Shown here piece by piece: positions 1 through 6,784 of a DNA stretch of 64,000 nt. The translations under genes and the position numbers were made by a program. The notes under the pieces are model-generated. The model ran no database searches and was not told the DNA's origin. It was given only the letters and a program-made list of their open reading frames with translations. Location of the stretch: positions 1-64,000 of the forward strand of contig NZ_DASYGY010000007.1 of assembly GCF_035999195.1 (NCBI RefSeq), written 5' to 3'. Position 1 is the stretch's first letter. Every line of letters begins with the position of its first letter. The stretch is from Pseudoxanthomonas sp. GTDB lineage: Bacteria; Pseudomonadota; Gammaproteobacteria; Xanthomonadales; Xanthomonadaceae.

Positions 1-83
1 TTCATTTGCTTATCAAATCTGTGCGGGAGAGGTTACGTACATGAGTCCGGCACCCGCCGTCGTACCAGCATGCGGGGCGTGAG
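1..83 (+). other. 3' remnant of an integron gene cassette
   Basis: Tail of a cassette whose start lies left of the window. It ends at the first attC site. Its attC R'' box is CCCTAAC, so the missing cassette start should read GTTAGGG if the self-complementarity seen in the other cassettes holds. Only a 13-codon open frame (41-82) is visible, so nothing can be said about a product. Confidence 0.55.
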
Positions 84-143
84 CCCTAACAATTCATTCA
101 AGCCGAACCCGCTTCGCGGGTCGGCTTAATTCTGGTGTTAGCG
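84..143 (+). repeat. attC site 1 of chromosomal integron
   Basis: R'' box CCCTAAC at 84-90 and R' core GTTAGCG at 137-143 bracket an imperfect palindrome. The left arm AAGCCGAACCCG has one extra A relative to the right arm CGGGTCGGCTT. This gives the unpaired extrahelical base that integron integrases read on the folded bottom strand. The same core recurs at 532, 907, 1306, 1722 and 3177. Cassette ORFs sit 5' of each attC on the plus strand, so intI should lie to the left of the window. Confidence 0.93.
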
Positions 144-147
144 CCCT

Positions 148-537
148 ATGGTGATTGGTCGCAACCGAGCCGTCCTTTTCGGAATCGCCGCCATTCTCGG
201 CGTCGTTGGCATTCAAGCGTTCAATAGCTTCGCTTGCTATGGCCATGACTTTCTTGCTTTCCTGGCGGTCTTGGGCGTCTTTCTGATGGTTCCATTGCTC
301 CCAGCAATCATTTCACTTGCCACTGCAAACCCACTAAGAGCGGTCGGGGCGTGCCTCTTGTTTGCACCGTGGCTTGTATTTTCCTATTACACTGATTGCG
401 TCCGCCCATATGCCGGCGGTGGCGCCTCAATGATCTACGTAGCAGTCCTTTTGTGGGGCACACCGTGTTCAATCATCGGAGCGCTAATTACCGGCCCTGT
501 CACTCGGATGTTCGGTGTTTGCGTTGGCGGGCGCTAA
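148..537 (+). CDS. Integron cassette 1: small multipass membrane protein
   Basis: A 129-residue protein of unknown function carried in a complete 448-bp cassette (138-585). It is mostly hydrophobic, with about four predicted membrane segments: residues 8-28, 36-58, 65-82 and 96-120. The ATG lies 11 bases after the upstream recombination point and the TAA stop lies inside the R'' box of its own attC, a layout typical of integron cassettes. No family motif is recognised. The cassette start GTTAGCG is the exact reverse complement of its R'' box CGCTAAC, so the cassette is intact and should be mobile. Expression would depend on a promoter upstream in the array, because no promoter fits between the attC and the ATG. 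Confidence 0.75.
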   Translation: MVIGRNRAVLFGIAAILGVVGIQAFNSFACYGHDFLAFLAVLGVFLMVPLLPAIISLATANPLRAVGACLLFAPWLVFSYYTDCVRPYAGGGASMIYVAVLLWGTPCSIIGALITGPVTRMFGVCVGGR

Positions 538-591
538 CAGTTCACTCAAGCCGAACCCGCTTCGCGGGTCGGCTTAATTCAGGTGTTATGC
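532..591 (+). repeat. attC site 2
   Basis: R'' CGCTAAC at 532-538 and R' GTTATGC at 585-591, with the same AAGCCGAACCCG / CGGGTCGGCTT central palindrome and extrahelical A. It closes cassette 1, whose TAA stop overlaps the R'' box. Confidence 0.93.
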
Positions 592-906
592 GTGGGTCGG
601 TGTTTTGGTGTTGTCGGCTTCGGTAATGCGGCGACTCCGTTGTGTCGCTGGCTTCGGCGTTGGTCGGCCGCTGGCGCAACTCGGCACCTGACTGTTTTCT
701 GCTTCGCTTCACTCGTCTTCGGACATAGGGCGTCCGCGCCGCTTGGCACAAGGAGGGCTTCATGGCTTTCGGATCGGCGGCGCCGTCGACTTCGGCTGCA
801 AAAGCCTGGGCCACTCACTGTCCCCACCCCATCCAGTGATTGTCCCTTCGCTCGGCTTTCCCGGCTAAGATCGCTTCGACAGTCCGGGGTACCTACTACC
901 CAGGCT
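592..906 (+). other. Integron cassette 2, no convincing gene
   Basis: A complete 376-bp cassette (586-961): start GTTATGC matches its R'' box GCATAAC. It has no clear coding region. A GTG-initiated frame (583-912) would begin inside the upstream attC and encode a low-complexity Arg/Ser-rich product. An antisense frame (542-814) likewise runs into the attC. Neither has a ribosome binding site or a recognisable fold. It may carry a non-coding RNA, a promoter, or a decayed gene; the sequence alone cannot decide. Confidence 0.5.
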
Positions 907-967
907 GCATAACAGTTCGTTCAAGCCGAACCCGCTTCGCGGGTCGGCTTAACTCAAGGTGTTAGGG
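907..967 (+). repeat. attC site 3
   Basis: R'' GCATAAC at 907-913 and R' GTTAGGG at 961-967. The central palindrome is kept, but flanking bases differ slightly from the other copies (CAGTTCGTTC instead of CAATTCATTC, AACTCAAGG instead of AATTCTGG), and the site is 61 bp, one base longer than its neighbours. Confidence 0.9.
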
Positions 968-981
968 GGCACTGGAAGCTC

Positions 982-1311
982 ATGCGACTGCTGTTAGTTT
1001 TGGCCTTCATTTGCACGGCACTTGCCGGTTGCCTCTCTTTCGGCCCGGCTGATGGACAGATCTACGTCACCGGCTCCACGCCCTCTGATTCAAACTGCGC
1101 TCTTTCAGTCCGTGCAATTGGCTCCGGCGGCGCCGCTGTAGAGCGTGTGGTCGCCGGCAGCTTCCGCGAAAGCTTTATTGTCGGCCCCTCACGCAAAGGT
1201 CATCTTGCCTCTTTGCGCTGTGCTGGCACTGTTGTAGCTGACCGTAGCTTCAAGTACGGCAAGGATGTGCGTATCGGCGGGGAGCTTGCCATTGGCGGCG
1301 GTGCCCCCTAA
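982..1311 (+). CDS. Integron cassette 3: putative lipoprotein
   Basis: A 109-residue protein with an N-terminal signal and a lipobox (LAGC, Cys at residue 16), so it is probably a lipid-anchored envelope protein. The mature part is small and soluble. It has two further cysteines (residues 39 and 79) that could form a disulphide, and a glycine-rich tail. The TAA stop lies inside the R'' box of its attC. Cassette ends match over 12 bases (GTTAGGGGGCAC against its reverse complement). Family unknown. Secreted and membrane products are common among cassette proteins, which fits its neighbours. Confidence 0.75.
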   Translation: MRLLLVLAFICTALAGCLSFGPADGQIYVTGSTPSDSNCALSVRAIGSGGAAVERVVAGSFRESFIVGPSRKGHLASLRCAGTVVADRSFKYGKDVRIGGELAIGGGAP

Positions 1312-1365
1312 CAATTCATTCAAGCCGACCCCGCTTCGCGGGTCGGCTTAATTCAGGCGTTAGGC
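1306..1365 (+). repeat. attC site 4 (variant at the extrahelical base)
   Basis: R'' CCCTAAC at 1306-1312 and R' GTTAGGC at 1359-1365. This copy reads AAGCCGACCCCG where the others read AAGCCGAACCCG. The extra unpaired base is therefore C instead of A on the top strand, the only change of that position among the six sites. Confidence 0.92.
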
Positions 1366-1378
1366 CGCAGATCGAGCT

Positions 1379-1693
1379 ATGCAGACGCTCCAAAGAAATG
1401 TGGTTCTTGGTATCGGCCTCTTGTTCGTCCCCGTACTAGCTGAGCTAGTGGCAGCTGGTCTTGGTCAAAGTCCTGGTGTTGGTCTGAGCCTATTACTTTA
1501 CTGGCCTTTCCACTTTGCTTTTGCGGGACTCGCGCTCCTGCTTTTCGCCGGACTCAATGCTCGACTATGTACACGGTCAGGAGGCTCAATGTCGCGAGGC
1601 ATGTTGCTTGGAGCGATCTTTTCCGTTGTATGGTTTGCCTTAGCATTCATTGCTGTGGGCCAGTTGCACATAAGTCGCGGAGGTCAACTATGA
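1379..1693 (+). CDS. Integron cassette 4: small membrane protein
   Basis: A 104-residue protein with about three hydrophobic segments (residues 10-30, 36-58, 75-95). Function unknown. It starts at an ATG 19 bases after the recombination point. Cassette start and R'' box are complementary over 12 bases (GTTAGGCCGCAG), so the 416-bp cassette is intact. The stop is followed by about 28 bases before the attC. No motif points to transport or enzyme activity. Confidence 0.7.
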   Translation: MQTLQRNVVLGIGLLFVPVLAELVAAGLGQSPGVGLSLLLYWPFHFAFAGLALLLFAGLNARLCTRSGGSMSRGMLLGAIFSVVWFALAFIAVGQLHISRGGQL

Positions 1694-1721
1694 GTGGGGT
1701 TCGCGGTAAATGCTGGCTGCG

Positions 1722-1781
1722 GCCTAACAATTCATTCAAGCCGAACCCGCTTCGCGGGTCGGCTTAATTCTGGTGTTAGGT
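1722..1781 (+). repeat. attC site 5
   Basis: R'' GCCTAAC at 1722-1728 and R' GTTAGGT at 1775-1781, with standard central palindrome and extrahelical A. It closes cassette 4 and opens the cassette that has been hit by the IS30 element. Confidence 0.93.
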
Positions 1782-1788
1782 GGCTGCA

Positions 1789-2073
1789 ATGACATCCCGT
1801 GAAGTGCACATACTCTCGTACTTCTCGCTGCCGACTGATCTGGCTGCGTCTTTACAGAGTTGGCCCGAGTTTCAGGGCGGCAACGAGTATCACGTTGATC
1901 TATCGGACTCACGTGAGAAGGTAGCTGTCCGTCTCATCGAGTCAAATGACGAGTCACCGTACGTTTCGGTAGCCGGGCAAGGGAGCGGACGACTCTTCGA
2001 TCAGGTTCTTGGCTTTGTCATTCACTCGTTGGCGGCTCATAGTGACAATCTGATGGTGGACCGTGTCAACTAG
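1789..2073 (+). CDS. Integron cassette 5: hypothetical soluble protein
   Basis: A 94-residue soluble, acidic protein of unknown function. The ATG at 1789 is preferred; a GTG at 1780 would lie inside the R' core of the attC. No signal peptide or membrane segment. The pattern of alternating hydrophobic residues suggests a small alpha/beta fold. The reading frame looks complete, but the downstream end of the cassette (its own R'' box, expected ACCTAAC) is missing because an IS30 element begins 13 bases after the stop. The cassette can probably no longer be excised as a unit. Confidence 0.65.
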   Translation: MTSREVHILSYFSLPTDLAASLQSWPEFQGGNEYHVDLSDSREKVAVRLIESNDESPYVSVAGQGSGRLFDQVLGFVIHSLAAHSDNLMVDRVN

Positions 2074-2086
2074 CACGCCAGGTGAA

Positions 2087-3127
2087 TTAACACCCCAAGT
2101 GCAACACCCGTGATGTTTGCTGCAATCGTTGTTTCGGGGTCTGGAAGCCATAGCGTTTCCTCGGTCGTTGGTTGAGTTTAGCGACAACGGCGTTGCAGTC
2201 GGCTTGACGGATCCGTGCCAGGCTCTTTCCTTTCGGGAAGTACTGGCGCAGCAGGCCGTTGAAGTTCTCGTTGCTGCCACGCTCCCATGGGTGGTGCGGA
2301 TAGGCGAAGTAGCAGCGGATGCCTGCGGCGTGCTCCAAGGCGCGATAGCCATGGAACTCCGTGCCGTTGTCCCACGTGATCGTCGTGAAGGGCAGCCCGC
2401 TGGTTTGCATGGCGCGGAGCGCGGCGCGATTGACCGCACTCACCGTGCGATGTGGCAGCTTCATCACCAACGCCAATCCCGTGCTGCGCTCAACCAGGGT
2501 CAGTAGGCAGTCCCGCTCGCCTGAGACACCCATCACCGTGTCGCCCTCCCAGTGCCCAGCCTCCTGCCGCCCTTCAACGGAACCGGGTCGCGTGTCGATC
2601 ATCGGCTTGTTGGCCAGTTTCCCTCGTGTCTCCGGGCCATAGGTACGCTTACGTCGTCGCTTTCCTCCTTGCCGCAGGTGCTTGTACAGCAGCCCACCTT
2701 GCCGCTGGTCGCGGCGCACATGGCGGTAAATAGTCATGTGGCTGATCGACGCGCCGATCTGCTCAGGCAAGTGATGGGCGATCTGCTCCGGACTCCACTG
2801 TTGCTGCACCAGCAGGGATTCGACATGCGCGTACACGGCCTGCTCGTGTTGCTTCACGCGTCGGCTGCGGCGGCGTCGCCCATTGGCATGCTCCTGCGCC
2901 TTGCTGGGCACATACAGCGGACGGGGTTTGCCTTGCGCCACCGTCGCGTTGCGGCGAACCTCGCGACTGATCGTGCTGGGGTGGCGTTCCAGGATCCGGG
3001 CAATGCGGCGAAGCGAGCAGCCCTGCCGCTTGAGCACGGACAGGGTGTATCGTTCCGGCTCGGTGAGCTGGCAGTACATACGGGATCGTCTCTTGCCGGA
3101 GAAGTCCCTTCCAGTCTGCCAGCTCAC
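2087..3127 (-). CDS. IS30-family transposase
   Basis: A 346-residue DDE transposase. The N-terminal part (about residues 20-70) is the helix-turn-helix that binds the IS ends, with the family pattern CSLRRIARILERHPSTISRE. The catalytic core carries the three acidic residues: Asp in HWEGDTV, Asp in TWDNGTEF and Glu in SNENFNGLLRQYFPKG, in the order and spacing of IS30 members. The start used here is GTG at 3127, preceded by a purine-rich AAGAGG; an ATG at 3079 would give a 330-residue protein and is a reasonable alternative. The frame is uninterrupted, so the element may be active. Confidence 0.9.
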   Translation of the reverse strand: MSWQTGRDFSGKRRSRMYCQLTEPERYTLSVLKRQGCSLRRIARILERHPSTISREVRRNATVAQGKPRPLYVPSKAQEHANGRRRRSRRVKQHEQAVYAHVESLLVQQQWSPEQIAHHLPEQIGASISHMTIYRHVRRDQRQGGLLYKHLRQGGKRRRKRTYGPETRGKLANKPMIDTRPGSVEGRQEAGHWEGDTVMGVSGERDCLLTLVERSTGLALVMKLPHRTVSAVNRAALRAMQTSGLPFTTITWDNGTEFHGYRALEHAAGIRCYFAYPHHPWERGSNENFNGLLRQYFPKGKSLARIRQADCNAVVAKLNQRPRKRYGFQTPKQRLQQTSRVLHLGC

Positions 3128-3168
3128 CTCTTCACCGGGCGGCGCAGGTGTTGCACTTACTTTGTTAA
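2087..3168 (-). mobile_element. IS30-family insertion sequence
   Basis: A 1082-bp element. Its inverted ends share TTAACA, four variable bases, then AAGTGCAACACC (left end 2087-2108; right end, read on the minus strand, 3168-3147). It encodes a single DDE transposase on the minus strand, opposite to the cassettes, whose stop codon lies in the left terminal repeat. No matching short direct repeat flanks it (left flank GGTGAA, right flank CCTGCG). The attC downstream has an R'' box that does not match the interrupted cassette, suggesting that DNA was lost at this end. Confidence 0.85.
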
Positions 3169-3176
3169 CCTGCGAG

Positions 3177-3236
3177 GCCTAACAATTCATTCAAGCCGAA
3201 CCCGCTTCGCGGGTCGGCTTAATTCTGGTGTTAGAC
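3177..3236 (+). repeat. attC site 6 (last recognisable attC)
   Basis: R'' GCCTAAC at 3177-3183 and R' GTTAGAC at 3230-3236, central palindrome as in the other sites. Its R'' box does not complement the start of the preceding cassette (GTTAGGT). It therefore seems to belong to a different cassette whose body was removed together with the IS30 insertion. No attC follows it. Confidence 0.92.
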
Positions 3237-3241
3237 TTGCC

Positions 3242-3646
3242 ATGAGAGCAGCATGCGGCTTGATGGTCTTGCTTCTTGGCACCACGCTGAGCGCATGCGC
3301 AGCTGGATCGCCTCCTAGCTGCTCTTCCGGGCTTGTCCCGGTATCTACTGTCACGCCCAAGCTGCCGCCCAAGCTGCACAACGAGTTCACTGGTAAAGCC
3401 CAGGTTTCTTTCGTCATTGATGCCGCAGGACACGTGCAGTCACCCGCCATCGTCTCTGCGGAGTGGCACCCTGTGGGCCGCAGTACTGGTCAACCCGTCG
3501 GCTACGACGAGGCAATTATCTCCGCCGTAGTCCAATGGCGTTATCCGCCCAGGCTGGACCGGCCAGCCTCTCGTAGACATCCGGACGCGATAACTGATGG
3601 CAATGACCGACGTGTTTATGGGCAGCAGCAAGCAGTACACGGATGA
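3242..3646 (+). pseudogene. Terminal cassette: TonB-C-like lipoprotein, frameshifted
   Basis: The frame from the ATG at 3242 has a signal peptide with a lipobox (LSAC, Cys at residue 19). A region resembling the C-terminal domain of TonB/energy-transducer proteins follows: VSFVIDAAGHVQSP, then AIISAVVQWRYPP. After residue 103 the expected ending is found in the next frame (GWTGQPLVDIRTR, stop at 3591-3593), while the original frame runs on to 3646 with an unrelated basic tail. This looks like a one-base frameshift near 3548 in a C-rich stretch. It follows the last attC, starts with GTTAGAC and has no attC of its own (no GTCTAAC up to 3720), so it is a terminal, probably immobile cassette fragment. 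Confidence 0.6.
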
Positions 3647-3721
3647 GCCCGCGTCCGAGCATCGTCGCCCCCCCCCCGCCGCGTGCAGGCGTAAGATCCC
3701 GTCCACCACCGGGAGACCACC

Positions 3722-4150
3722 ATGCCGAACCTCCTGCGCAATATCGCGGCCGTGATTACCGGCCTTCTCGTCGGCAGCCTGGCCAACATGGCGATCGTCA
3801 TGCTCGCGCCCGCGCTGGTTCCGCCGCCGCCTGGCGTCGACATGACCACTGCCGAAGGCCTGCAACAGGCCATGCCCCTGCTGCAGCCGAAGCACTTCAT
3901 CGCGCCCTTCCTCGCCCATGCAGTGGGCACGCTGGTCGGGGCGCTGCTGGCCTACGGGATCGCCGGCAGCCGCAAGGCGCTGTTCGCCTGGGTGATCGGC
4001 GCGCTGTTCCTGTGCGGGGGGATTGCTGCGAGCTTGATGATCCCGGCGCCCACGTGGTTCAAGGCCGTCGACCTGCTGTTCGCCTACTTGCCGATGGCGT
4101 GGCTGGCTACCTTGATCGGCGCACGCACGCGCCGTTCCCGCATCGATTGA
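3722..4150 (+). CDS. Hypothetical membrane protein
   Basis: A 142-residue protein with four predicted transmembrane helices (about residues 5-30, 58-80, 88-110 and 118-135). The loop between the first two helices is proline-rich and acidic. The overall pattern resembles small hypothetical membrane proteins of Gammaproteobacteria, but no function is known to me. The gene converges on lolD with a 27-bp gap and is the first chromosomal gene after the cassette array. A run of ten C residues lies at 3668-3677, 44 bases upstream. Confidence 0.7.
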   Translation: MPNLLRNIAAVITGLLVGSLANMAIVMLAPALVPPPPGVDMTTAEGLQQAMPLLQPKHFIAPFLAHAVGTLVGALLAYGIAGSRKALFAWVIGALFLCGGIAASLMIPAPTWFKAVDLLFAYLPMAWLATLIGARTRRSRID

Positions 4151-4177
4151 TGCCCGAGGCGGGCTGCCCGACGACGC

Positions 4178-4885
4178 TCAGACGGCGTCGCGGGCCAGTT
4201 CGCGCAGCTTGCCTTCGTGCAGCTCCAGCACGCGGTCCAGCCTCCGTGCCAGGCGACGGTCGTGGGTTACCAGCACCAGACTGGTCTTGTGCGCACGATT
4301 GAGGTCGAGCATCAGCTCGAACACCGTCGCCGCCGTCTTCTCGTCCAGATTGCCCGTGGGCTCGTCGCCCAGCACGCAAGCCGGCTGGTTGACCAGCGCG
4401 CGTGCCACCGCGGCACGCTGACGCTCGCCACCGGACAGCTCGCCCGGCTTGTGCGTCAGCCGGTGGCCGAGGCCGACCGATTCCAGCAGCAATCTCGCCT
4501 TGCCCGACGCGGCTTCCACCCCCACGCCACCCAGCATCACCGGCATCATGACGTTCTCAAGCGCGGTGAACTCGGGCAGGAGGTGGTGGAACTGGTAGAC
4601 GAAGCCGAGCGCCTGATTGCGCAGCTGGCCGCGTGCGGCGTCGGAGAGCGCCGACATCTTCTTGCCGGCGACATACACCTCGCCCGACGTCGGTGTGTCC
4701 AGACCACCGAGCAGGTGCAGCAGCGTGCTCTTGCCCGCGCCGGAGGCACCGACGATGGCGACGGTCTCGCCGGGTTGCACGTTGAGTTCCAGGCCGTCGA
4801 ACACCGGCGTGCGCAGTTTGCCTTCGGCGTAGGTCTTGCCCAGCGCTTCGGCGTAAACCACGGCGGAACGGATGACCTCATTCAT
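4178..4885 (-). CDS. lolD: Lipoprotein-releasing system ATP-binding protein LolD
   Basis: A 235-residue ABC ATPase that powers extraction of outer-membrane lipoproteins from the inner membrane and hand-over to LolA. Motifs in order: Walker A GASGAGKSTLLHLL (about residues 46-59), Q-loop in FVYQFHHLLPEFTALENV, signature LSGGERQRAAVARAL, Walker B VLGDEPTGNLDEKT, H-loop VLVTHDRRLA. The FVYQFHHLLPEFTA stretch is characteristic of LolD. It follows lolC on the minus strand with an 8-bp overlap, so the two are translationally coupled. It is the last gene of the long sdh-to-lol block. Confidence 0.95.
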   Translation of the reverse strand: MNEVIRSAVVYAEALGKTYAEGKLRTPVFDGLELNVQPGETVAIVGASGAGKSTLLHLLGGLDTPTSGEVYVAGKKMSALSDAARGQLRNQALGFVYQFHHLLPEFTALENVMMPVMLGGVGVEAASGKARLLLESVGLGHRLTHKPGELSGGERQRAAVARALVNQPACVLGDEPTGNLDEKTAATVFELMLDLNRAHKTSLVLVTHDRRLARRLDRVLELHEGKLRELARDAV

Positions 4886-6125
4886 AGCGCAGCGCCTCCG
4901 CGGGCTGGGTGCGGGCGGCGCGCCACGCCGGATACAGCGTGGCCAGGAAACTCATCGTCAGTGCCACGGCCGCGATCGTCACGACTTCGCTGCCGCTCAG
5001 TTCGTACGGCAGCCCAGTGATGTAGTACACGTCGGGCGGGAGCAGCGTCACTTTGAACACCGCCTCGATGGCGGCCAGGATGTATTCCAGATTGATGGTC
5101 AGCAGGATGCCGCCGATCACGCCCAGCACCGTGCCCATCACGCCGATCAGCACGCCCTGCACCATGAACACCTGCATCACCCCACGCGGCGTCAGGCCGA
5201 GCGTGCGCAGGATGGCGATGTCGGCCTGCTTGTCGGTCACCAGCATCACCTGCGAATTCACCAGCGAGAACGCCCCCATCAGGATGATGAAGGACAGCAG
5301 GATGCCCATCACCGTCTTTTCCATCTTCAGCGAGTGGTAGAGGTTGGCGTTCTCGCTGGTCCAGTCGCTGATGCGGTACGGACCCTGCAACCGCAGCGCC
5401 AGGTCGCGCGCGACGTCCCAGGACTGGTACATGTCGTGCAGCTTCAGCCGTACGCCGGTGACGCCGTCGCCCATCCGCAGTACGCGCTGCAGGTCGCCCA
5501 TGTGGACCAGCGCCAGGTTACGGTCCACGTCGTTGTGGCCGACCGAGAAGATGCCGCTGACGGTGAAGCGCTTGATCTTGGGCATCGCACCCATTGGCGT
5601 TCCTTGGAAGTCGCCGGCGGTGACCACGACGCTGTCGCCGACGCCGACGCGCAGCCACGCCGCCAGTTCCTGCCCGAGCAGGATGTGGAACTGGCCCGGC
5701 TGCAGCGAATCCAGTTTGCCCTGCTTCATCTTGTCGCCGATCACCGAAACCTTGGGCTCTTCGCCCGGCAGGATGCCGGTGACCAGCGCGCCCTGCGGAT
5801 CGGCATTGCCGGTGAGCATGGCCTGCACGTGGATGAAGGGCGCGGCGCCCGAGACGCGGGAGTCGGCCATCGCGACCTTGGTTGCAAGCGGCCAGTCCTG
5901 CATCGCCTCGCCCGCGCCGCTGACCGTCGCGTGGGCGGTGGCCTGCAGCAGGCGATCACGTATCTCGCGCTGGAAGCCGCTCATCACCGACAGGGTGGTG
6001 ATCAGGATCATCACGCCCAAGGCGATGCCGAGCACCGAGGCGAGCGAGATGAAGGAGATGAAACCGTTGCGGCGCTTGGCGCGGAGATAGCGCAGGCCGA
6101 TGGCGACAGGAATGGGTTTGAACAT
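4878..6125 (-). CDS. lolC: Lipoprotein-releasing system permease (LolC/LolE family)
   Basis: A 415-residue inner-membrane permease of the FtsX/MacB-like type: one N-terminal transmembrane helix (residues 28-50), a large periplasmic domain (about 55-265), then three transmembrane helices in the last 150 residues. The N-terminus FKPIPVAIGLRYLRAKRRNGF is typical of LolC/E. The start chosen is ATG 6125; an upstream in-frame start at 6194 would run through the end of cptA. Only one permease gene is adjacent to lolD, so either a LolE copy lies elsewhere or this is a single-permease (LolF-like) system. Confidence 0.92.
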   Translation of the reverse strand: MFKPIPVAIGLRYLRAKRRNGFISFISLASVLGIALGVMILITTLSVMSGFQREIRDRLLQATAHATVSGAGEAMQDWPLATKVAMADSRVSGAAPFIHVQAMLTGNADPQGALVTGILPGEEPKVSVIGDKMKQGKLDSLQPGQFHILLGQELAAWLRVGVGDSVVVTAGDFQGTPMGAMPKIKRFTVSGIFSVGHNDVDRNLALVHMGDLQRVLRMGDGVTGVRLKLHDMYQSWDVARDLALRLQGPYRISDWTSENANLYHSLKMEKTVMGILLSFIILMGAFSLVNSQVMLVTDKQADIAILRTLGLTPRGVMQVFMVQGVLIGVMGTVLGVIGGILLTINLEYILAAIEAVFKVTLLPPDVYYITGLPYELSGSEVVTIAAVALTMSFLATLYPAWRAARTQPAEALRYE

Positions 6126-6129
6126 GGGC

Positions 6130-6585
6130 CTATGGTGCCCGATCCCTCCGGTGTAGCCCAGCGTTCCCGTCGTCCGCAGCAAGCCGGAGTTCACGCCGTT
6201 TCGGGGCCGGCAGCGTGTCTGGCCACCAGGCCGCGTGGCGCCAAGGTCCCCCGGGGCTTTCCCTCCAGCGCAGGAACGCCAGCGGTCCCCGCCAGCGCAG
6301 CTGCGCCTCGATCATCGGATGGCCATCGACCGTCGGCACCCGGTCGTTGCCGGGAAACCAGAACGCCAGGAAGGGCTTCCGCCCTTCCCATCGCGCTCGC
6401 CACAGGCCGTACCCGAGTGCGGCTACGGCGGCAGGCCAGGCGAACGGACGTGGCATCTCGCTGGCAAGGAGGGACGCCGCGCCGAGCACGCCCAGCAGGA
6501 CCAATGCCGCCTGCAGCAGGCGCGACGGCCGCCACTCAAGCCGGCAGTTGACGGATCCGTTCGACCAGCGCGGCGAGTTCCGCAT
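6130..6585 (-). CDS. YgfX/CptA-like inner-membrane protein
   Basis: A 151-residue protein placed directly after sdhE, the position of ygfX (cptA) in many Proteobacteria. Two transmembrane helices (about residues 22-42 and 48-62) are followed by a cytoplasmic domain rich in Trp and Arg (QLRWRGPLAFLRWRES). Near the C-terminus LRLAADD echoes the LWLAAD stretch of E. coli YgfX. The ATG at 6585 overlaps the end of sdhE by 50 bases and no later start is available before the first membrane helix. In E. coli the protein has been described as a toxin-like partner of SdhE acting on cytoskeletal proteins; whether that holds here is unknown. Confidence 0.7.
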   Translation of the reverse strand: MRNSPRWSNGSVNCRLEWRPSRLLQAALVLLGVLGAASLLASEMPRPFAWPAAVAALGYGLWRARWEGRKPFLAFWFPGNDRVPTVDGHPMIEAQLRWRGPLAFLRWRESPGGPWRHAAWWPDTLPAPKRRELRLAADDGNAGLHRRDRAP

Positions 6586-6784
6586 CGGGACAGTGCTCGT
6601 AGCCCATGAACCAGCGCCAGAGCTTATCGTCCTCGCAATCGAGCAGGCGTAGGAAAACCACCCGCTGCGGCTCGGATTCGGTCGCCCAGCAACGCGCCAG
6701 GTAGCGATCGAACAACTGGTCCAGCTCGCGCATGCCGCGGCGGCAGCGCCAGCGGATACGCTTGAGTTCGGGATCGTCGCTCAT
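6536..6784 (-). CDS. sdhE: Succinate dehydrogenase FAD assembly factor SdhE
   Basis: An 82-residue member of the SdhE/Sdh5 (DUF339) family, which promotes covalent flavinylation of SdhA. It is all-helical, with the conserved RGxxE motif (RGMRE, about residues 16-20) and the downstream CEDDKLWRWFMG region. Its ATG overlaps the stop of the MAPEG gene by 4 bases (ATGA type), so it is translated from the same message as the sdh genes, a few genes after its target sdhA. Confidence 0.95.
   Translation of the reverse strand: MSDDPELKRIRWRCRRGMRELDQLFDRYLARCWATESEPQRVVFLRLLDCEDDKLWRWFMGYEHCPDAELAALVERIRQLPA

Noticed and set aside
2081..3174. Target-site duplication of the IS30 element
   Set aside because: Flanks GGTGAA and CCTGCG share no direct repeat of 2-4 bases at the proper place.
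2552..3646. One 364-residue protein reading through the IS30 element, attC 6 and the last cassette
   Set aside because: The frame is antisense to the transposase and passes through the attC; only the part from ATG 3242 has a signal peptide and homology pattern.
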